Both the position numbers and the translations under genes were made by a program. Of a stretch of DNA of 64,000 nucleotides, positions 53,176 through 62,996 are shown in pieces. The stretch lies in the NCBI RefSeq assembly GCF_000768705.1, contig NZ_AVPJ01000013.1, positions 36,995-100,994 on the forward strand, written 5' to 3'. The notes beneath the pieces were generated by a model that ran no database searches, was not told the DNA's origin, and saw only the letters and a list, made by a program, of their open reading frames with translations. This DNA comes from Knoellia sinensis KCTC 19936. Its GTDB lineage: Bacteria; Actinomycetota; Actinomycetes; Actinomycetales; Dermatophilaceae. The first letter of the stretch is position 1. Each line of letters starts with the position of its first letter.

Positions 53176-56100
53176 GTGAGGCAAATGAAGCGCACTACTG
53201 GGGGCGTCGCTGCCTCTCGCAGCCGACGGGGCCTGGCCTCGCTCGGCGTCGTCGCCATCGCTGCATCCACGCTCGCATATGCCGCCGTGACCAGCCAGGG
53301 GTCAACGGTCCACGAGGCCGACATCGGCGACGGTGGCGTCTGGGTGTCGTCCTCGGCGCAGGCGAAGTTCGCCCGCCTCAACACTGGCGCCCGACAGCTC
53401 GACGCCGGTGTCTCCACCGCCCTCGCCGACGGGTCTCGCGTCGACATCCTGCAGGACGGGGCAGCCGTCGTCGGCGTCGCGACGGGCAACACCCTCCTCC
53501 CCATCGACGTCCGCACGGCGACGTCGGAGGAGTCCGGAGCAGCGGCCCCCGTGCCACCTCCCGGCAAGCCCGGAGAGTTCACCCCGTCGACCGTCGACCT
53601 GCGCGGCGGCACCATCGCGACCGTCGACCCCAAGACCGGCAAGGTGTGGGCGCAGCGCGTCGACGTCAAGGGCGGGATCGAGTCCCTCCAGGACGTCGGC
53701 TCGACCGCCAAGCCCCTCGCGACCGTCGGTGGCAACGCGGTCGTGACCGTCGACACGGCAGGCACCGTCGTCGCCGCGTCCGGGTCCACCGGCCGGGTCG
53801 TCACCATCGCGCCGGCCGGCGACACGTTCGCCAAGCCGGTCACTGCCAGCACCAGCGTCCGGGCACCACGACTCGACATCACCGCAGTCGGCGACACCTG
53901 GGTCCTCTACGACCCCGCCCAGGACGAACTCCACGTCGAGGGTCGCGACGAGGCGATCAGTGCCGGTGCAGCGCTCGGTGACGGGCCGGCATACGCCGCT
54001 CTGCAACAGCCGGGCCCCAGGGCCGATACGGTCGTCGTCGCCAACGCCGTCTCGGCGCGCCCGGTCAGGCTCAACGGTGGCGGCGAGGGTCAGGGCGGCG
54101 TCGCCATCCAGGAGCAGGCCAACCGATCCGTCGACCCGCCGCTCGTGACGCGTCCCGTTGTGCTGCGTGGGTGCCTCCACGCCGCGTGGGCCGAGACGGG
54201 CAACATCTTCTATGGCGCCAACTGTGGTCGCAGCGACCTCATCGCGGCGGGCACCCTCGGCGGCGCGAGTGTGGGGATCATCCGCGACGGCGTGGCCTTC
54301 CGCGTCAACCGCGACAACATCGTCCTCAACCAGCTCGACACGGGCGACGTCTGGGATGTCGACTCGACGAAGCAGAAGATCGACAACTGGGACGCACTCA
54401 TCCCGCCCACGAAGAAGGACGACGACAACGACAAGAAGGACGAGAACGTCGTCGACGACAACCAGGTGAGCCAGCCGCCGAAGGCGATGCCGGACAACCT
54501 GCGCGTCCGTCCCGGTCGAACGAGCAAGATCCACCCGCTCGACAACGACACCGACGCCAAGGGCTCCATCCTCGCCATCGACCCCAGGGACCTCACGGCG
54601 CCGAGCGCCACGGACGTCACGGCGACGGTGTCGAGCGACGGGCAGACCGTCGACGTGGCCGTCCCGGCGAACCCGTCGGCGTCGACGATCACGTTCTCCT
54701 ACAAGGTGAGCAACGGCAAGGCGAAGGAGAAGAGCACCGGCAAGGTCGTCCTCACAGTCGTCGGCGACGAGATCAACACCCCGCCGAAGGTGCGTGACGG
54801 CCAGGCCGACCTTGCTCGCACGACCTACCCCGTGGTCTCCGGCGGACGCGTCGCAGCCTCCGTCCTTGGCGACTGGCGCGACGGCGAGAGCGACCCCCTC
54901 GCCGTCGATGCGGCTGACGCGAGCACGGTCATCGACGGCCAGGGGCGCATCGGCATCACCGCACCGGTCAAGGCCGGGCCGGCGACGGTGCCCTATCTCA
55001 TCAACGACGGACGCCAGAGCAGCAAGGGCGAGGTCAACCTCACCGTCCTCGACCTGGCCGACCCCAAGGCCGTCGCGCCCAAGACCCAGCCCGACGTCAT
55101 CCGTGCGGTCCTTGGCAAGCCGATCCAGCTCGAGCCCCTCGGCAACGACATCCCCGGGGCCGACCCGGGCGACCCCGACGCGCGTCTCCGCCTGGCCGGG
55201 GAGGTCGCTCCCTCTGGTCCTCTCGACGTCGACACCAACCTCACGACCGGCGTCGTCACCGTGACCCCGAACGGCCTCGGGACAACCGAACTCGCGTATG
55301 CCGCGCAGTCCGGTGGAACTGTGACTCCCGGCCGCATTCGGATCGACACCGTCGAGCCCGCCGACCCGGAGGCGCCGCCCGTCGCCGTTCCGGACGGTGC
55401 CACGCTGCGCGACCAGTCGCCCACGATGGTCGACGTCCTGGCCAACGACTACAGCCCGCGCGCCGACGTCGTCGTCACCCAGAGCGCCAAGGTCGATGTC
55501 GAGAACTCGTGGCTGCGCCCCACGATCTACCAGGGCCGGTGGGTCCGGATCGAGGCGCTCGAGCCGTCTCCGATCAGCGGCCAGGGAAGCCGACAGGGCA
55601 CGGTCGAATACACGATCAGCGACGGCACCAAGCGGACCACCGGCACGATCAACGTCGTCCAGCGTCCACCGCTCCCCGGCGCGGCGCCGACGGTCGAGGA
55701 CGACCGCGCCGCCGTCCGTGAAGGCGACAGCGTTTCGGTCGGCGTGCTCGACAACGACACGATGGCGGACGGCATACCGCTGGTCCTCGACCCGGGAAGC
55801 GTCAAGGTCATCACCGACGGCGAGCAGCGCGCCTTCGCCTCCGGCAACCTCATCCGCTACGTCCCGGAGGCCACCGGACTCAAGGCACCGCAGGACGTGG
55901 TGATCGAATATTCCGCGTATGCCGAGGGCTCACCCGAGCGGGCCAAGACCGGTCGTCTCACGGTCACCGTCAACCCGCTTCCGACCAAGACGTCCCCGAA
56001 CCAGGCGCCGATCGCGCGCAGCTTCTCGGGGTCGGTGACCGCGGGCGAGTCGGTGACGCTGACGATCCCGTCGACCGGTGTGGACCCCGACGGCGACACC

Positions 56101-59100
56101 GTGACGATGCGCGGCATCACGGGCAAGGACGCCGACGCGCTCGACCTCACCTTCGGACGCGTCGTCTCGGTGGGGCCGTCGACGATCCGCTACGAGGCCT
56201 ATCCGAACGCCGCCGGCACCGAGCTCATCCGCTACGAGGTGCAGGACCGCTTCGGCGCGACGAGCCAGGCGTTCGTTCGGGTCGGCGTCGTCCGCCCCGG
56301 TGACCCGCAGCCGCCCGTCGCCGTCGAGGACGAGGTCGTCGCCGCGCCGGGCAAGCGTGTGACCGCGCACGTCCTGCGCAACGACCTCATCGCCCGCGGT
56401 GACGCAGTGCGCCTCGACCACAAGGACCTCAACCCGGACTCTGCCCAGCGGCAGTGGACCGTCGACGAGGACGAGAACACGGTCACGACGACGGCACCGC
56501 AACCCGAGGCCCCGACGCACGAGTTCGTCTACGGCATCGACAACGGGATCTTCGACCCCTCCCGCACCACCCTGCTCGTCCGCGGTGTCGCCGGGCACAT
56601 CAACCCGCCCATCGCGCAGGACGACGTCGCCAAGGCGACGCCGGGTGAGACCACCGCCCTCGTCGACGCCCTCGCCAACGACACCGACATCGACTCCGAC
56701 CCGGCCACCCTCAGGATCGTCGAGGTGCTCTCGCCGCACGGCACGGTCGAGAACGGCAAGGTCCGGGTCACCCTCCTCGACCACCCGCAGACGGTGCCCT
56801 ACGTCATCGAGGACGAGGACGAAGCCAAGGCGCTCGCCCTGATCCACGTGCCCGCCGGCGACAAGGGTCTCCCGTTCGTCGTCGAGGGCGCGCTCATCGA
56901 GATGGACAAGGACTCGACCACGACGGTCAAGCTCGACAAGTACGTCAAGTCCCCGCGTGGCAAGGCCATCAGCATCACCGCGGCAGCGACGGTGTCGGCC
57001 TCCCCGCGGGAGAACCTCACGGCCGGGGCCGAAGGTCGCGACGCGATCACCCTCACGTCGCGTGGCGGCTACATCGGACCGGCGGCGCTCATGCTCGAGG
57101 TGAGCGACCAAGAGGCGGCCGACGACAAGGATGTGCGGACGGCATACGTGTCCATCCCGGTGCAGATCGGACCCAAGGTTCCGCTGCTCCGGTGCCCCGA
57201 CGCACCCCTCGTCATCGCGGCCGGTGGCCGTGCGCGCGAGGTCGACATCCCGACCTACTGCCGTGCCTGGCTCCCAGTCGGCATGAACCTCGACGAGGTC
57301 GAGTTCGAGGCGAAGTGGGACCCGGAAGCCCAGGGCGCCGAGCTCGAGCAGGCCGAGACGGGCGGGCGCCTCGTGACGCTGCGCGCCGGTGAGCGTGCGC
57401 CGAGCGGAACGGGGTCGGTCACCGTCACTTCACCCGGTATGCCGTCCGTGAAGTTCCCGGTCCGTGTCCTCGGACTCGCGGGGGACGACGACACCACGGC
57501 GGCAGGGTCCGAAGCTGGGGCCGAGGCAGCCGCCGCTGCCGCCGCCGCTGCTGCCCTCGGCCCGCCGCGGATGCGCCCGATCAGCGTGGACGGCCTCAAC
57601 GAGGGCGAGTCCGAGTCCGTCGACGTCAGTCGCTACCTCGACTCACCGCTGGAGAAGCCAGCGTGCTCGATCCTCGCCGCTGCCCTGGAGAGCGGCACCG
57701 GCATCGAGGTGTCCCGCAGCGGCTGCACGCTGACCTTGCGGGCGACGTCACAGCCGTCCCCGACCGCGACCGTGTCGCTCCTCGTGAGCGATGGACCCGA
57801 CCGTCAGGCGGCCGGCCGCGTCACGATCACCATGCGCGGCAAGCCGACCGCACCCACCGGCGTGAGCGCCATCGCCGACCGGATCGCCGGCGGTCAGGCC
57901 CGGGTCTCGTGGGTCGCGCCGGCCTACGACGGTGGCGTGACGATCTCGAACTACAAGGTGCGGTGGACCGGCGGCAGCTCGGGCACGCTGGACTGCTCGT
58001 CGTCACCCTGCACGATCACCGGTCTGACCAACGGCAAGGACTACACGTTCACGGTCGTCGCGACCAACGGCGTCGGCGACAGCCCGCCGAGCGCCCCGAG
58101 TGGCGTCGTGCGGCCCGACACCAAGCCCGAGGCCACCATCGGTGTGCGCATGGTGAGCCGTGGTGACGGGACTCTCAACGTCGCGTGGTCACCCGCGCCC
58201 AACAAGGGCTCGGCCATCACCAAATACATCGTGCGCCTCGTCCCCACCGGTGGTGGATCGGCGCGGACGGTGCAGGCTGCCGGCGGTGCGACGAGCGCCA
58301 CCGCGTCAGGGCTCGACAACAACACCCCCTACTCAGTCGCCGTGCAGGCCTGGAACGAAGCCGGCGCAGGCCCGTTCGGACCCGCCGTCCAGATGCAGTC
58401 CGCCGGCACGCCGCCCGCAGTCACCGGCATCAACGGTGCGACGCGTGGTCCCGGCGCGGGCTTCGACTCCGAGTCGATCACCGTCTCGTGGAACCAGCAG
58501 ACCAACCCGAACGGTCCGCCGCTCAAGCACTACACGGTCTATCGGAACGTCGACGGTGGCGGCTGGACGCAGATCGGCCGGGTCGGCGCCCAGACGCGCA
58601 CCCTCGCCGACACGATCCCCTACGACGGTCGCCGCTACGGCTACACCGTGACGGCGACCAACGGCGCGGACCTCGAGTCGGCCAAGGGAAGCCCGTGGAC
58701 CTACACGTCGGTCGGTGTCCCGAGCAACCCGTCGGTGACGGCCGCGACCCCGAACGCCAACAAGTCCGTCGTCGTCGACGTCCGCGTGGGCCAGCCGCGA
58801 GCCGGAGGGTTCCAGTCGATCCAGTGGCGTGGCGGCGGCAAGTCGGGATCGCACGCCTGTGGCTGCGCGCCCGGCTCGACCGTGAGATTCACCCTGCCCA
58901 ACATGGGGATCGACCCGCTGACGGTCAAGGTGCGCACGGTCAACACCGGAGGACAGCAGTCCAGCGAGGCCACGAGCAACCAGGTGCAGCCCTATGGCGA
59001 CACGCTCACACCGGTCAACCTCACCTCCTCCGTGAGTGGGCGCACCATCACGTGGCGCTGGGACCTTCGCACGAACGGACGCAACGTCGACCAGGTGCAG

Positions 59101-59577
59101 ATCAGCACCGACGGCGGCCCGTGGCGAGCGCCGGACAACCGGCAGAGCCACAGCCAGACCTTCGGCTACGCCGAGGCGCACGGATTGCGTGTCCGGGCGC
59201 ACGCCACCCCCACGGGGTGGAGTGCCCCCACTGCTGGCGAACGTGCCACGACGGTGCCGGAGCCGAAGAACCCCGAGATCTACAACGTTCGGGCCAACGG
59301 CACGGGGACCGGCGGCGGCAGCTGCGTGAGCGGGTGTCCCAAGATGGACTTCGACATCCGTGACTTCCCGGGCAACACGTCGTGGACGATCACCTGCCAG
59401 CACTCGTCGCCGAACGCCAATGACTACACCAGCGGATCAACGGTGAACGTTGGTCCGGCCGGCAACGGCTACTCGTGGGCTGGGTACTGCGTCTTCGACA
59501 AGGGGTTGGCCGGCAATGCCCGGATCAGGCTGACTCGGGGAGGCACGACCCACTTCTCGCCGTGGGTGCCGTGGTGA
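53176..59577 (+). CDS. Giant membrane-anchored Ig/FnIII surface protein 2 (tandem paralogue)
   Basis: 2,133 aa, the same length as its upstream neighbour; GTG 53176, or ATG 53185 as an alternative. The same architecture: short basic N-terminus, one membrane helix (about 20-40, LGVVAIAASTLAYAAV), a beta-propeller-like region, cadherin/Ig units (VDVLANDYSPRADV, VDALANDTDIDSDPATL), FnIII units (TNGKDYTFTVVATNGVGDS), and a Cys-containing end (CVSGCPKMDFDIRDFPGNTSW...FSPWVPW). Differences include an Ala-rich spacer (about 1,450) absent in copy 1 and many compensating small indels. It arose by tandem duplication followed by clear divergence. GTATGCCG octamers are partly shared and partly private to each copy. 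Confidence 0.85.
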   Translation: MRQMKRTTGGVAASRSRRGLASLGVVAIAASTLAYAAVTSQGSTVHEADIGDGGVWVSSSAQAKFARLNTGARQLDAGVSTALADGSRVDILQDGAAVVGVATGNTLLPIDVRTATSEESGAAAPVPPPGKPGEFTPSTVDLRGGTIATVDPKTGKVWAQRVDVKGGIESLQDVGSTAKPLATVGGNAVVTVDTAGTVVAASGSTGRVVTIAPAGDTFAKPVTASTSVRAPRLDITAVGDTWVLYDPAQDELHVEGRDEAISAGAALGDGPAYAALQQPGPRADTVVVANAVSARPVRLNGGGEGQGGVAIQEQANRSVDPPLVTRPVVLRGCLHAAWAETGNIFYGANCGRSDLIAAGTLGGASVGIIRDGVAFRVNRDNIVLNQLDTGDVWDVDSTKQKIDNWDALIPPTKKDDDNDKKDENVVDDNQVSQPPKAMPDNLRVRPGRTSKIHPLDNDTDAKGSILAIDPRDLTAPSATDVTATVSSDGQTVDVAVPANPSASTITFSYKVSNGKAKEKSTGKVVLTVVGDEINTPPKVRDGQADLARTTYPVVSGGRVAASVLGDWRDGESDPLAVDAADASTVIDGQGRIGITAPVKAGPATVPYLINDGRQSSKGEVNLTVLDLADPKAVAPKTQPDVIRAVLGKPIQLEPLGNDIPGADPGDPDARLRLAGEVAPSGPLDVDTNLTTGVVTVTPNGLGTTELAYAAQSGGTVTPGRIRIDTVEPADPEAPPVAVPDGATLRDQSPTMVDVLANDYSPRADVVVTQSAKVDVENSWLRPTIYQGRWVRIEALEPSPISGQGSRQGTVEYTISDGTKRTTGTINVVQRPPLPGAAPTVEDDRAAVREGDSVSVGVLDNDTMADGIPLVLDPGSVKVITDGEQRAFASGNLIRYVPEATGLKAPQDVVIEYSAYAEGSPERAKTGRLTVTVNPLPTKTSPNQAPIARSFSGSVTAGESVTLTIPSTGVDPDGDTVTMRGITGKDADALDLTFGRVVSVGPSTIRYEAYPNAAGTELIRYEVQDRFGATSQAFVRVGVVRPGDPQPPVAVEDEVVAAPGKRVTAHVLRNDLIARGDAVRLDHKDLNPDSAQRQWTVDEDENTVTTTAPQPEAPTHEFVYGIDNGIFDPSRTTLLVRGVAGHINPPIAQDDVAKATPGETTALVDALANDTDIDSDPATLRIVEVLSPHGTVENGKVRVTLLDHPQTVPYVIEDEDEAKALALIHVPAGDKGLPFVVEGALIEMDKDSTTTVKLDKYVKSPRGKAISITAAATVSASPRENLTAGAEGRDAITLTSRGGYIGPAALMLEVSDQEAADDKDVRTAYVSIPVQIGPKVPLLRCPDAPLVIAAGGRAREVDIPTYCRAWLPVGMNLDEVEFEAKWDPEAQGAELEQAETGGRLVTLRAGERAPSGTGSVTVTSPGMPSVKFPVRVLGLAGDDDTTAAGSEAGAEAAAAAAAAAALGPPRMRPISVDGLNEGESESVDVSRYLDSPLEKPACSILAAALESGTGIEVSRSGCTLTLRATSQPSPTATVSLLVSDGPDRQAAGRVTITMRGKPTAPTGVSAIADRIAGGQARVSWVAPAYDGGVTISNYKVRWTGGSSGTLDCSSSPCTITGLTNGKDYTFTVVATNGVGDSPPSAPSGVVRPDTKPEATIGVRMVSRGDGTLNVAWSPAPNKGSAITKYIVRLVPTGGGSARTVQAAGGATSATASGLDNNTPYSVAVQAWNEAGAGPFGPAVQMQSAGTPPAVTGINGATRGPGAGFDSESITVSWNQQTNPNGPPLKHYTVYRNVDGGGWTQIGRVGAQTRTLADTIPYDGRRYGYTVTATNGADLESAKGSPWTYTSVGVPSNPSVTAATPNANKSVVVDVRVGQPRAGGFQSIQWRGGGKSGSHACGCAPGSTVRFTLPNMGIDPLTVKVRTVNTGGQQSSEATSNQVQPYGDTLTPVNLTSSVSGRTITWRWDLRTNGRNVDQVQISTDGGPWRAPDNRQSHSQTFGYAEAHGLRVRAHATPTGWSAPTAGERATTVPEPKNPEIYNVRANGTGTGGGSCVSGCPKMDFDIRDFPGNTSWTITCQHSSPNANDYTSGSTVNVGPAGNGYSWAGYCVFDKGLAGNARIRLTRGGTTHFSPWVPW

Positions 59578-59601
59578 CCCTGGGTGAGGGACCGAGCGCG
59601 C

Positions 59602-59817
59602 TCAGTCGATGATCGCGAGGATGTCGCCCTCCTGGACGACATCACCCACCTCGACCTTGACCTCGGTCACGGTGCCGGCGTGTTCGGTGAGGACCGGGAT
59701 CTCCATCTTCATCGACTCGAGGAGCGCGATCTCGGCTCCTGCCTCGACGGTATCCCCGGCGTGGACGGCGATGCTCAGGACGTTGGCGACGAGGTCGGAG
59801 ACGACGTGATGCGGCAT
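59602..59817 (-). CDS. Biotin/lipoyl-type carrier protein (BCCP-like, stand-alone)
   Basis: 71 aa from ATG 59817. The whole protein is one biotinyl domain: MPHHVVSDLVANVLSIAV, GDTVEAGAEIALLESMKMEIPV with the ESMKM biotinylation lysine, and GDVVQEGDILAIID. The size and sequence resemble the 71-aa biotinylated protein TB7.3 of mycobacteria. No carboxylase gene is adjacent, so its enzyme partner is unknown. It converges on the giant gene 2 stop with a 24-nt gap. Confidence 0.92.
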   Translation of the reverse strand: MPHHVVSDLVANVLSIAVHAGDTVEAGAEIALLESMKMEIPVLTEHAGTVTEVKVEVGDVVQEGDILAIID

Positions 59818-59882
59818 AGCGCGACCGTATCCACTACGCACCGGTAACCCCGCTTTCCGGGTGCGGCGGCCCGCAGTGGTGG

Positions 59883-59924
59883 GCGGACGGCATACGGGAA
59901 AAGAACCCGACGTATGCCGTCCGC
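59883..59924. repeat. Perfect 14-bp hairpin made of two GTATGCCG octamers
   Basis: GCGGACGGCATACG (59883-59896) and CGTATGCCGTCCGC (59911-59924) are exact reverse complements with a 14-nt loop. The element lies in the 215-nt divergent gap between the biotinyl protein and zinc-ribbon gene 1. It may be an operator, or a concentrated form of the genome-wide octamer. Confidence 0.8.
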
Positions 59925-60032
59925 ACCCGTTCGCGGTACGGTCTCCGGTTCGTCGCAGGCGATGTTCGCCGTTACTGTGGTCGGTCGGACCCGGCGCCGC
60001 GTGGCGCCCTGATCGGGGGAAGGACCGCGACC

Positions 60033-60773
60033 ATGTACTGCCGCTCATGCGGGACAGCCTTGCCTGACGGGGCTGCCTACTGCCTGCAGTGCGGTGAGCG
60101 CGTGGACGATTTGAGCCGGACCCAGGAGCTGCCCAGGATCACCCCGGTCGCGCCGCCTGCCCCGGTCGACGCGGTCCCGGAGCGCCGTCACCGGTCTCGG
60201 CACGGGGCTCCGGCTGGGGCATGGCGAGCCGAGCTCGCCGAGCACCCCCGTGCTCACGTCATCGCGATGGTCGCGGCCTTCGTCGCCCTGACGATCATCG
60301 GCACCTTCGCGCTGACCCGAATCGTGGGCTCGAACTCTGCAGATGAGGCCTCATCCGCCGGTTCCGGCTCCTCGTCACCGTCCAGCCCGGGACCCTCCGC
60401 GGCGACGCCAAGCGACGCGAGCTCCGAGTCGGCGAGTGCCTCCGAGTCGCCGACCGCCGCAAACTCACCCTCGGCATCCACCTCCGTCTCTGCATCGCCC
60501 ACGCAGAGCGAGGCGATCCCGGCCGAAGCGCGCCGGTGTTCGAAGAGCGGCGACGACGCGGTCGCCACGGCCTACGCAGCGAATGACCGCACGTCCTGCG
60601 AGTTCGCGGTGTCCGTGCGTGAGGCCTACCGGAAGGCCGGAAACCCGGGAGGGTCGGCGACGCTGCGCGCCTACAGCCCGGTGACGAAGAAGTGGTACTC
60701 CCTTTCCTGCGACGGCGGTGAGCCGGTTCGGTGTGCCACGCCGAGCAATGCCGTCGTGATCCTTTCCCCCTGA
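60033..60773 (+). CDS. Zinc-ribbon membrane protein 1
   Basis: 246 aa. Starts directly with a zinc ribbon (MYCRSCGTALPDGAAYCLQCG). A cytosolic linker and a membrane helix (about 78-98, HVIAMVAAFVALTIIGTFAL) follow, then a Ser/Thr/Pro-rich extracellular spacer (about 105-165) and a C-terminal domain with four Cys (ARRCSKSGDD, RTSCEFAVSVREAY, YSLSCDGGEPVRCATPS). A tandem paralogue follows 15 nt later. The C-terminal fold is not recognised; the spacing of Cys suggests two disulphides. Similar zinc-ribbon plus membrane-helix proteins are common orphan envelope proteins in actinobacteria. Confidence 0.85.
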   Translation: MYCRSCGTALPDGAAYCLQCGERVDDLSRTQELPRITPVAPPAPVDAVPERRHRSRHGAPAGAWRAELAEHPRAHVIAMVAAFVALTIIGTFALTRIVGSNSADEASSAGSGSSSPSSPGPSAATPSDASSESASASESPTAANSPSASTSVSASPTQSEAIPAEARRCSKSGDDAVATAYAANDRTSCEFAVSVREAYRKAGNPGGSATLRAYSPVTKKWYSLSCDGGEPVRCATPSNAVVILSP

Positions 60774-60788
60774 CCCGACGGCGACACC

Positions 60789-61805
60789 ATGACCCACGGC
60801 GACACCATGAAGCGAAGCGACAACGACATGCCCTGTACCTCCTGTGGAAACCCACTGCCCTCCGACGCCCGCTTCTGCTCACGCTGCGGTGAGAAGGTCG
60901 CGCTGACCTCGCTCCTCGGGGTCGGGACCGACCTGCCTCCCGCGCCCACGCGGGAGGAGTTGCTCGCCCAGGCACAGGCCGCCCGGGCCGAGGCACAGGC
61001 GCGCGCCCAGGCGCAGGGCGGCGGGTCGGAGACGGTGACGGCGCAGTCCGGGTCGGCGTCCTCTGCCGGGTCGGACTCCGCTGGGTCGGACTCCGCTGAG
61101 ACGAACGGCGTGGCGCCGGAGGCTCCGCGGACCGAACCCATCCAGATGGACAACGCCGTCACGCCCCGCCACGAACCGACCGCGGTGCTGCCCGCTGCGT
61201 TGCCACTGCAACGAGACGCTGGGGTGCCGATGCGACGAGAGCCCGCAGCGGCCAGGGACAACACCTGGTCCCGCCGGCCGTCGGAATCCCAGTCCGCGTT
61301 CCCACCGGGGCGGATCGCGGCGATGGTCGCCACCTTCGTCGTCCTCACACTGGTCGGCACGTTCGCCCTCTCGAAGATGTTCGGGTCCAACGCACCCCAG
61401 GCTTCGGCAGACCCCGCGGCCACGAGCGCGGCGTCAGGCCCGGCGGGTTCGTCGGGGGAGCCGTCGACGGAGGAGTCGCCCGAGCCCAGCGATACCCCGA
61501 CGACCGAGGAGTCGCCCTCGGAGGACGTCAGCGACCAGCTCCCAGACGGTGCCCGACGCTGTTCCTCGAGCGGCAAGAGCCCTGTCGCCACGGCCTGGTC
61601 GGGCAACAAGGACACGTCGTGCGCCTACTCCAAGGCGGTCCGAAAGGCCTACCAAGAGGCCGGTGGCACGGGCGGCGAGGCCACCTTCCGGGCCTTCAGC
61701 CCCGTGACGAAGCGCTGGTACGACGTCACCTGTGAGGGTTCGCCGCTCGTGCGCTGCGTGGATGCCAGCGGCGCGGCCGTCGTCTTCCTCGGCCCCCGCA
61801 CCTGA
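60789..61805 (+). CDS. Zinc-ribbon membrane protein 2 (tandem paralogue)
   Basis: 338 aa as given. By comparison with copy 1, ATG 60828 (MPCTSCGNPLPSD) may be the true start; ATG 60807 is a third option and none has a clear Shine-Dalgarno. Zinc ribbon CTSCGNPLPSDARFCSRCG, then an Ala/Gln coiled-coil-like stretch (TREELLAQAQAARAEAQARA), a linker, a membrane helix (about 177-197, RIAAMVATFVVLTLVGTFAL), and an acidic Ser/Pro/Glu spacer. The same four-Cys C-terminal domain follows (ARRCSSSGKS, DTSCAYSKAVRKAY, YDVTCEGSPLVRCVDAS). It is longer than copy 1 mainly in the cytosolic part. The stop is followed by a strong terminator. Confidence 0.85.
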   Translation: MTHGDTMKRSDNDMPCTSCGNPLPSDARFCSRCGEKVALTSLLGVGTDLPPAPTREELLAQAQAARAEAQARAQAQGGGSETVTAQSGSASSAGSDSAGSDSAETNGVAPEAPRTEPIQMDNAVTPRHEPTAVLPAALPLQRDAGVPMRREPAAARDNTWSRRPSESQSAFPPGRIAAMVATFVVLTLVGTFALSKMFGSNAPQASADPAATSAASGPAGSSGEPSTEESPEPSDTPTTEESPSEDVSDQLPDGARRCSSSGKSPVATAWSGNKDTSCAYSKAVRKAYQEAGGTGGEATFRAFSPVTKRWYDVTCEGSPLVRCVDASGAAVVFLGPRT

Positions 61806-61828
61806 CCGGGCTGACCCAGCCAGTCGAG

Positions 61829-61877
61829 AGTAGACAGAATCCCGCCTCCACCCAGTGGAAGCGGGATTCTGTCTACT
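61829..61877. terminator. Strong bidirectional terminator
   Basis: AGTAGACAGAATCCCGC and GCGGGATTCTGTCTACT are perfect 17-bp arms. An inner TCCAC/GTGGA pair extends the stem to more than 20 bp. It lies between convergent zinc-ribbon gene 2 and ino1. Confidence 0.9.
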
Positions 61878-61904
61878 GTCGATTGAGCGTCAGCGCTCGA
61901 CGGA

Positions 61905-62996
61905 TCAGCGCTCTTCGGTGCCCGCGATGAAGGCCTCGAGCTTCGCGCGACCGAGGTCGTCGGGACGCTGCTCCGGCGGGGACTTCATGAGGTAGGACGA
62001 CGCGGACAGCAGGGCGCCACCGACGCCGCGGTCCTTGGCGATCTTCGCCGCACGGATGGCGTCGATGATGATGCCGGCCGAGTTGGGGGAGTCCCAGACC
62101 TCGAGCTTGTACTCGAGGTTCAGCGGCACGTCACCGAACGCGCGACCCTCGAGGCGCACGTAGGCCCACTTGCGGTCGTCGAGCCACGCGACGTAGTCCG
62201 ACGGGCCGATGTGGACGTTCTTGTCTTCGACCTTGCCGGCGAGCGAGCCGGTGAGGTTGGACGTGACGGCCTGCGTCTTGGAGACCTTCTTGGACTCGAG
62301 GCGCTCGCGCTCGAGCATGTTCTTGAAGTCCATGTTGCCGCCGACGTTGAGCTGGTAGGTGCGGTCCAGCGTGACGCCACGGTCTTCGAAGAGCTTGGCC
62401 ATGACGCGGTGCGTGATGGTTGCGCCGACCTGGGACTTGATGTCGTCACCGATGATCGGGACGCCGGCGTCCTCGAACTTCTTGGCCCACTCGGGGTCCG
62501 AGGCGATGAAGACGGGGAGGGCGTTGACGAAGGCGACGCCCGCGTCGATGGCGCACTGCGCATAGAACTTGTCGGCCTGCTCCGAACCCACCGGGAGGTA
62601 GGACACGAGCACGTCGACCTGGGAGTCCTTGAGCGCGGCGACGATGTCGACCGGTTCGGCCGGCGACTCGTCGATCGTCATGGCGTAGTACTTGCCGATG
62701 CCGTCGAGGGTGTGGCCACGCTGGACCGTCACGCCCGTGGTGGGGACGTCGGCGATCTTGATGGTGTTGTTCTCGGAGGCGTTGATGGCCTCGGCGAGGT
62801 CCTTGCCGACCTTCTTGTCGTCGACGTCGAACGCCGCGACGAACTCGACGTCCTTGACGTGGTACTCACCGAACTGGACGTGCATGAGCCCGGGGACGGT
62901 GCCCGCCGGGTCGGCGTCCTTGTAGTACTCGACGCCCTGCACGAGCGAGCTCGCGCAGTTGCCGACGCCAACGATGGCGACGCGAATCGAACCCAT
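61905..62996 (-). CDS. ino1: Inositol-3-phosphate synthase (actinobacterial Ino1)
   Basis: 363 aa from ATG 62996 (GGAG Shine-Dalgarno). N-terminal [20 protein letters not shown] (NAD-binding GxGxxxS), [57 protein letters not shown] and [15 protein letters not shown] are all typical. It converts glucose-6-phosphate to inositol-3-phosphate, the precursor of phosphatidylinositol and mycothiol. Upstream is a PadR regulator on the same strand, as in mycobacteria (Rv0046c-Rv0047c). Confidence 0.96.
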   Translation of the reverse strand: MGSIRVAIVGVGNCASSLVQGVEYYKDADPAGTVPGLMHVQFGEYHVKDVEFVAAFDVDDKKVGKDLAEAINASENNTIKIADVPTTGVTVQRGHTLDGIGKYYAMTIDESPAEPVDIVAALKDSQVDVLVSYLPVGSEQADKFYAQCAIDAGVAFVNALPVFIASDPEWAKKFEDAGVPIIGDDIKSQVGATITHRVMAKLFEDRGVTLDRTYQLNVGGNMDFKNMLERERLESKKVSKTQAVTSNLTGSLAGKVEDKNVHIGPSDYVAWLDDRKWAYVRLEGRAFGDVPLNLEYKLEVWDSPNSAGIIIDAIRAAKIAKDRGVGGALLSASSYLMKSPPEQRPDDLGRAKLEAFIAGTEER

